From Paulinella micropora (lineage: Eukaryota > Cercozoa > Imbricatea > Euglyphida), in NCBI GenBank assembly GCA_009731375.1, contig BJOX01000115.1:100469-124967 (forward strand): DNA of 24,499 bases, in the 5' to 3' direction. The notes beneath the pieces were generated by a model, which was given only the letters and a program-made list of their open reading frames with translations, did no database searches and was not told where the DNA came from. Within the stretch, counting starts at the first letter, position 1. Each line of letters opens with the position of its first letter. Below, piece after piece: positions 19,784 through 24,499 of this stretch. Position numbers and translations under genes: made by a program.

Positions 19784-19787
19784 CTCT
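19697..19787. repeat. (TATC)n / (TACC)n microsatellite
   Basis: TATC run with a central TACC block. A unique spacer (19788-19897) follows. Confidence 0.94.
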
Positions 19788-19897
19788 CATCTGCCATCGT
19801 TCGATTTTCATGCATGCATACATTACGTGCATAACATATAATACTATTAGATAGTCTTGGCATACATGAGATACATTACATACATCACTTACGTACG

Positions 19898-19951
<54 letters not shown>

Positions 19952-19981
19952 NNNNNNNNNNTCCCCCCCCCCCCCCCCCCC
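19898..19981. repeat. Poly-C run with a 10-N gap
   Basis: 53 C at 19898-19950, G, ten N at 19952-19961, T, then 19 C. This is a G-quadruplex-prone run on the minus strand, and the true length is unknown. Confidence 0.97.
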
Positions 19982-20018
19982 ACCCAGCCCACCCCGGCCC
20001 GTTCCCTCCAGTGACAAG

Positions 20019-20085
20019 GCAAGTCGAAGTGTTAAGGTTAGCATCGGCGTGCAAGCAAGTTGAGGAGATCCATTTGCCATTGTCA
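20019..20085 (+). repeat. 67-bp direct repeat, left copy
   Basis: GCAAGTCGAAGTGTTAAGG, AGCATCGGCGTGCAAGCAAG and GAGGAGATCCATTTGCCATT match 20261-20327 with about four differences, at an offset of 242 bp. Confidence 0.93.
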
Positions 20086-20250
20086 CATGAAGGCACGGCT
20101 TGGTAATTACCTAGGTCATTACCTAGGTAATCGCCTAATGTGGGTAACTTTCCGGAAATTTTTTGAAATTCAAACGACTTTCTGGAAAGTTACCCAAATT
20201 AGATTACCTAGGTAATTACCTAGGCAATTACCAAGCCGTGCTTTCATGTG
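20084..20250. repeat. 167-bp foldback (inverted-repeat) element with ~70-bp arms
   Basis: The left arm 20084-20156 and right arm 20181-20250 are reverse complements apart from five mismatches and a 3-base indel. The loop is 24 bases. Outer ends are CACATGAAGG.../...CTTTCATGTG; each arm holds GGCTTGGTAATT and two CCTAGG sites within TTACCTAGGTAA-type palindromes. No ORF lies within. It resembles a small foldback element or MITE, but I see no standard short target-site duplication; the flanks are the 67-bp direct repeats instead. Confidence 0.92.
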
Positions 20251-20260
20251 GCATCGGCGC

Positions 20261-20327
20261 GCAAGTCGGAGTGTAAGGTTTAGCATCGGAGTGCAAGCAA
20301 GTTGAGGAGATCCATTTGCCATTGTCA
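20261..20327 (+). repeat. 67-bp direct repeat, right copy
   Basis: Partner of 20019-20085. It is preceded by GCATCGGCGCGCAAG, a further partial copy of the internal GCATCGG(C/A)G(T/C)GCAAG motif. Confidence 0.93.
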
Positions 20328-20756
20328 TGCATGCATGTACACTTTCTGGCGAAAGCAAGGGCTGTTGCGCGGAGTTGCCGCCGGGAAAACTTAGTAGGGA
20401 CATATTTTTCAAAAATAGTTATTTATAGCAGGGGCTTACCGGACCACGAGTGACCGTGCTCGGCCTTTTGCTTGAAGGCTGGTTAGTGTTTGGGATAGTA
20501 GGCTCTAGGCAAGTGAAGGGCTTGTGTTAGGGCAAGTGCTTGTAGGCTGTGAGGCGTGTTTGAGCTTGTGCTCTCGAGGCAACTTATGTTAGATGTATTT
20601 CACTCCCACCGTACATTGCAGAGTATTACATGACATACATTAGACATATTAGATACTTTACGATGTGTCACAATACCAATACATTATATGTATGTACGTA
20701 AAAAGTCGGTGTTAGTATGTATGAATGAATGCATCTATTACGTATGTTAATGATTA
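20328..20756. other. Unique region, no recognised gene
   Basis: Includes a G-rich, low-order repetitive stretch (20480-20570) with recurring GGCTTGTG, GGCAAGTG and AGGCTGTGAGG words. No frame of note, no tRNA or 5S rRNA signature. Confidence 0.5.
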
Positions 20757-20860
20757 TGTATGTATGTATGTATGTATGTATGTATGTGTGTATGTATGTA
20801 TGTATGTGTATGTATGTATGTGTGTATGTATGTATCTATGTATATATGTCTCTATGTATA
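20757..20860. repeat. (TGTA)n microsatellite
   Basis: TGTA runs with TGTG and TATC variants. The 20868-20892 core follows, then a unique stretch to about 21008. Confidence 0.92.
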
Positions 20861-21015
20861 AATTGTAGGTACGATTTTGGCATCACAGTCGAATTTTGGC
20901 TATCGTCTGCCACTTTCCTTGTCTTCATTTTCTTACCGTATTTATGCACGCTGCCCTATAAGCACACTCTGCCTGCGGGCAACCAGCGAGGTGCAGGTAT
21001 ATAATTACTGCTGCT

Positions 21016-21275
21016 TCTTTTGTTCCACGTTTTTGTTGTTGTTGTTGTTGTTGTTGCTGTTGTCATTGTTATCATGGTTGTTATTGTTGTGATTGTTGTC
21101 ATTATTGTTATCGTTCGCTATGGCTGTCGCTAGTCATGAGTCTCTGCTGCTCCATCACTATCTTCTTGCTGTTGACATTGTTGTCATTGTTGTCACTATT
21201 GTTATTCTTCTCTATGACTGTCGCTAGTCATGAGTCTCTGCTTCCTGCTGTTGTTGCTATTGTTGTCGTTGTTGC

Positions 21276-21306
<31 letters not shown>

Positions 21307-22070
21307 GCTGTTGCTGTTGCTGTCGTTGTTGTTGTTGTGTTGCTGTTGTTGTTGTTATGCCTATTGTTCCTGTTGTCATTGTTGTTATTGTTATTGTTTG
21401 CTATGGCTCTCGTTAGTCATGAGTCCCTGCTGCTTGCTGTTGCTGTTGTTGTTGTTGTTGCTGCTGCTGCTGTTGTTGCTGCTGCTGCTGTTGTTGTTGT
21501 TATTGTTGTGGTTCTTCTTCTTCTTCTTCTTCTTCTTCTTCTTCTTCTTCTGCTTCTTCTGCTGCTTGCTGTTGCTGTTGTTGTTGTTGTTGTTGCTGCT
21601 GCTGTTGTTGCTGCTGCTGTTGTTGTGGTTATTGTTGTGGTTCTTCTTCTTCTTCTTCTTCTTCTTCTTTTTCTGCTTCTTCTGCTTCTTCTTCTTCTTC
21701 TTCTTCTTCTTCTTCTTCTCCTCCTCCTCCTTCTTCTTCTTCTTCTTCTTCTTCTTCTCCTTCTTCTTCTTCTTTCTGCTGTCATTGTTATCATTGTTGT
21801 TATTGTCGTCATTGTTGTTATCGTTCGCTATGGCTGTCGCTAGTCATGAGTCTCTGCTGCTCCATCACTATCTTGTTGCTGTTGTCATTGTTGTCATTGT
21901 TGTCACTATTGTTATTGTTTGCTATGGCTGTCGTTAGTCATAAGTCTAGATTAGTGCCTTGCTCTCCATCACAATCTTCTTTCTCTTGTGATTGTTGTCC
22001 TTGTTGTCATTGTTGTCATTGTTCGCTATGGCTTGTTAGTCATGAGTCTTCTTTGCGCCATCACTATCTT
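21016..22070 (+). repeat. Trinucleotide-repeat block with six copies of a ~34-48-bp core
   Basis: GTT, GCT, ATT and CTT triplet runs contain GCTATGGCTGTCGCTAGTCA followed by TGAGTCTCTGCTG at about 21117, 21212, 21400, 21827, 21921 and 22025. Copies 1, 4 and 6, and weakly 5, extend into CCATCACTATCTT. Copies 1-2 and 4-5 together form a duplicated segment of more than 150 bp at ~710-bp spacing. Frames here read poly-Leu, poly-Val, poly-Phe or poly-Arg and are not genes. Confidence 0.9.
21510..21780. repeat. (TTC)n runs within the trinucleotide block
   Basis: Polypyrimidine TTC runs at about 21511-21552, 21641-21670 and 21683-21775, with CTCCTCCTCC near 21718-21731. These are long homopurine-homopyrimidine tracts. 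Confidence 0.92.
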
Positions 22071-22101
22071 CTTCTGGGTCCTCATCACTGGACTAAGTAT
22101 C

Positions 22102-22133
22102 TGTCTCTCTCTCTCTCTCTTTCTTTTTTTCTT

Positions 22134-22174
<41 letters not shown>

Positions 22175-22178
22175 TTCT

Positions 22179-22268
<90 letters not shown>
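22102..22268. repeat. (CT)n / (CTTT)n tract
   Basis: CT dinucleotide runs with CTTTCTTT insertions, repeated three times. Confidence 0.94.
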
Positions 22269-22270
<2 letters not shown>

Positions 22271-22320
22271 GCGAGTATGATCACGCCCATTTGTCTCGTC
22301 TATTTTTCTTATGTATGATC

Positions 22321-22425
22321 ATATATATATATATATATATGTATATAGAAATATATAGAAATATATAGAAATGTATAGACATATATAGAAGTATATAGAA
22401 ATATATATATATATATATACATATA
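22321..22425. repeat. (TA)n with an ATATAGAA 10-bp repeat
   Basis: TA runs flank six or so copies of ATATAGAA(A/G)T at 10-12 bp spacing (about 22343-22400). Confidence 0.88.
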
Positions 22426-22593
22426 TCTATCTATCTATCTATCTATCTATCTGTCTATCTACCTACCTACCTACCTATCTATCTGCATATCTGCATATCT
22501 ACCTATCTACCTATCTACCTACCTATCTACCTATCTACCTATCTATCTATCTATCTATTTACATATCTATCTACCTATCTATCTATCTATCTA
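22426..22593. repeat. (TATC)n / (TACC)n microsatellite
   Basis: TATC and TACC runs with ATCTGCAT variants. Confidence 0.93.
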
Positions 22594-22638
22594 TTTTAGC
22601 TCCCTTCTTCTACTTGAAGCGCAATTGGTTTGCGGCGG

Positions 22639-22790
22639 TAAGTGAGTAAGTAAGTAAGTAAGTAAGTACGTAAGTATGTATGTATGTGTTTGTCACGGTA
22701 TGTATGTATGTATGTATGTATGAATGAATGTATGAATGTATGTTTATTTGTAGGTTTGTATGTATGTTTGTTTGTTTGTATTTTGTATGT
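22639..22790. repeat. (TAAG)n and (TGTA)n microsatellites
   Basis: A TAAG run (22642-22672) precedes TGTA, TGAA and TGTT runs. The unique 22594-22638 lies to the left and 22790-22830 to the right. Confidence 0.9.
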
Positions 22791-22849
22791 ATGTAGGTTT
22801 CGGAAAGGATCGAGGACTTTGCGGTAAGTATAAAAACATACATATTATA

Positions 22850-22939
22850 CTTTATATGTATATATATATATATATTCATATGTGTGTATATATATATACT
22901 ACATTATATATATATAATATATATATATATGTATATATA

Positions 22940-23002
<63 letters not shown>

Positions 23003-23012
23003 TGTATGTTTG
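22850..23012. repeat. (TA)n then (TGTA)n
   Basis: AT repeats to about 22975, then a TGTA run. Confidence 0.92.
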
Positions 23013-23168
23013 CATCTATTTAAGTATTTGTTTAATAATAGTAATTCCATGCATGCATGTATATCTACGCATGTGTGTGTACGTATTATGTATGTATTGG
23101 CAGGTGTTTGTAGGGACAAATGAGGGGTTCTATTCTGTTCTAAGCGGTTTGCGACACACTAGCAAGGT
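23013..23168. other. Unique island
   Basis: About 155 bp of mixed sequence. No gene or RNA is recognisable. Confidence 0.5.
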
Positions 23169-23603
<435 letters not shown>

Positions 23604-23895
23604 GAGATATCGACTAATGTCAGAAAAAAGGAGCTTCTGATTTCGTCAACCAAGGAAGTCTGTGGGTAAAGTATTAACCCGATGCCCAGCTAAGCCGTGA
23701 TGTTTGCACGGAAGGGACTGATACAGGCGATACCAAAGCTCCCTAGTACCAGGCGGGGCCAGGACTCGTTCCATAAGCGCCCCTTGCAGAACGAGCTCCC
23801 ACCTCCATTACAGAGGACCCAGTAAGCAGATGGAGTCTCGAGACTGTCGACAGTCTAGTATAAACCGACAGAGCACTGTGGGTTTTATTCCGGAG
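23604..23895. other. Unique island between GATA tracts, with overlapping palindromes
   Basis: About 290 bp of GC-richer sequence with no recognised gene. It holds two perfect overlapping palindromes: AGTCTCGAGACT (23834-23845) and GACTGTCGACAGTC (23842-23855). Its size and simple-repeat flanks would fit a SINE or other element, but I recognise no pol III boxes or family. Confidence 0.55.
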
Positions 23896-23913
23896 ATAGA
23901 TAGATAGATAGAC

Positions 23914-24002
<89 letters not shown>

Positions 24003-24025
24003 CACATAGAGATAGATACACATAG

Positions 24026-24122
<97 letters not shown>

Positions 24123-24127
24123 TAGAT

Positions 24128-24199
<72 letters not shown>
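23896..24199. repeat. (GATA)n microsatellite, 304 bp
   Basis: GATA run with two TACACATAGA interruptions (24001, 24016). The same interruption is found in the first tract at 23301, hinting at shared origin of the two tracts. A 49-bp unique spacer (24200-24248) follows. Confidence 0.96.
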
Positions 24200-24248
24200 C
24201 CTCCAGTTCGTTTCCAAACACTTCATTGTACCATGCCTCAAACCCTAG

Positions 24249-24258
24249 ATAGATGGAG

Positions 24259-24337
<79 letters not shown>

Positions 24338-24404
24338 TAGAGAGATAGAGAGATAGAGAGATAGAGAGATAGAGAGATAGATAGATAGATAGATAGATAG
24401 ATAC

Positions 24405-24499
<95 letters not shown>
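24249..24499. repeat. (GA)n / (GATA)n compound microsatellite, open at the window edge
   Basis: GAGA runs with GATAGAGA 8-bp units (24335-24378) pass into pure GATA that continues to the end of the window. Confidence 0.96.

Noticed and set aside
19889-20412. Minus-strand peptide shared by both 67-bp direct repeats as a conserved small protein
   Set aside because: The copies differ by frameshifting single-base changes that only partly compensate, the peptide runs into poly-Gly from poly-C, and duplication alone explains the similarity.
21136-21937. 235-aa plus-strand frames rich in Leu, Val and Phe as possible membrane proteins
   Set aside because: They are direct readouts of CTT/GTT/GCT triplet runs, all three frames look alike, and the minus strand is open as poly-Arg/Thr.

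Overview
The window is eukaryotic nuclear DNA that consists mostly of simple sequence. By eye about two thirds is microsatellite: (TACA/TGTA)n, (GATA/TATC)n, (TA)n, (CA)n, (CT/GA)n, (CTGT)n, (TAGG)n and (TTC/TTG)n. There are two assembly gaps, 128 N and 10 N, both beside poly-G/poly-C. No bacterial operon, rRNA, tRNA or complete host gene is recognisable. The only protein-coding homology I recognise is the C-terminal end of a non-LTR (LINE) retrotransposon on the minus strand at the left edge. It has a CCHC-type zinc knuckle and the RPDIV / IELT motifs after the reverse transcriptase. That element type and the microsatellite load would fit an invertebrate animal (mollusc, flatworm or cnidarian) or a repeat-rich protist such as a coccidian. 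The sequence does not decide between them.

Layout. 1-826: LINE relic, frameshifted and cut off by a GATA tract. 825-2822: microsatellites that switch strand several times, including an inverted pair of decamer arrays. 2823-5080: the longest non-repetitive stretch, with only short unconvincing ORFs. 5085-6512: three diverged copies of a dispersed repeat, one inverted. 6510-11030: microsatellites of many kinds with short unique cores. 11082-12125: a 1 kb TGTA-to-TACA inverted tract. 12126-13480: a core family in TACA/TAGG repeats, plus an AT-rich block. 13732-13859: gap. 13971-16032: a nine-copy diverged core family leading into seven apparently identical 93-bp units. 16033-17155: TACA/TGTA repeats. 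17181-18005: seven copies of a ~70-bp core. 18273-19254: six or seven copies of another core inside AT repeats. 19898-20327: a poly-C run, then a 167-bp foldback palindrome between 67-bp direct repeats. 21016-22070: trinucleotide repeats with six copies of a core and a ~710-bp duplication. 22100-24499: CT, TA, TATC and GATA tracts, with one unique island at 23604-23895 that holds two overlapping perfect palindromes.

The organising theme is not genes working together. It is a repeated architecture: short unique cores (25-70 bp), each local to one interval and copied 2-9 times, with every copy flanked by microsatellite of variable length. At least ten unrelated core families follow this plan. 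The simplest explanation is local duplication by unequal exchange or replication slippage between microsatellite arms, with the cores as passengers. A less likely alternative is that some cores are tiny mobile elements that insert into microsatellites. Most long open frames on both strands come from stop-free tetranucleotide repeats (YIHT, CMYV and YLSI peptides) and are not annotated as genes.
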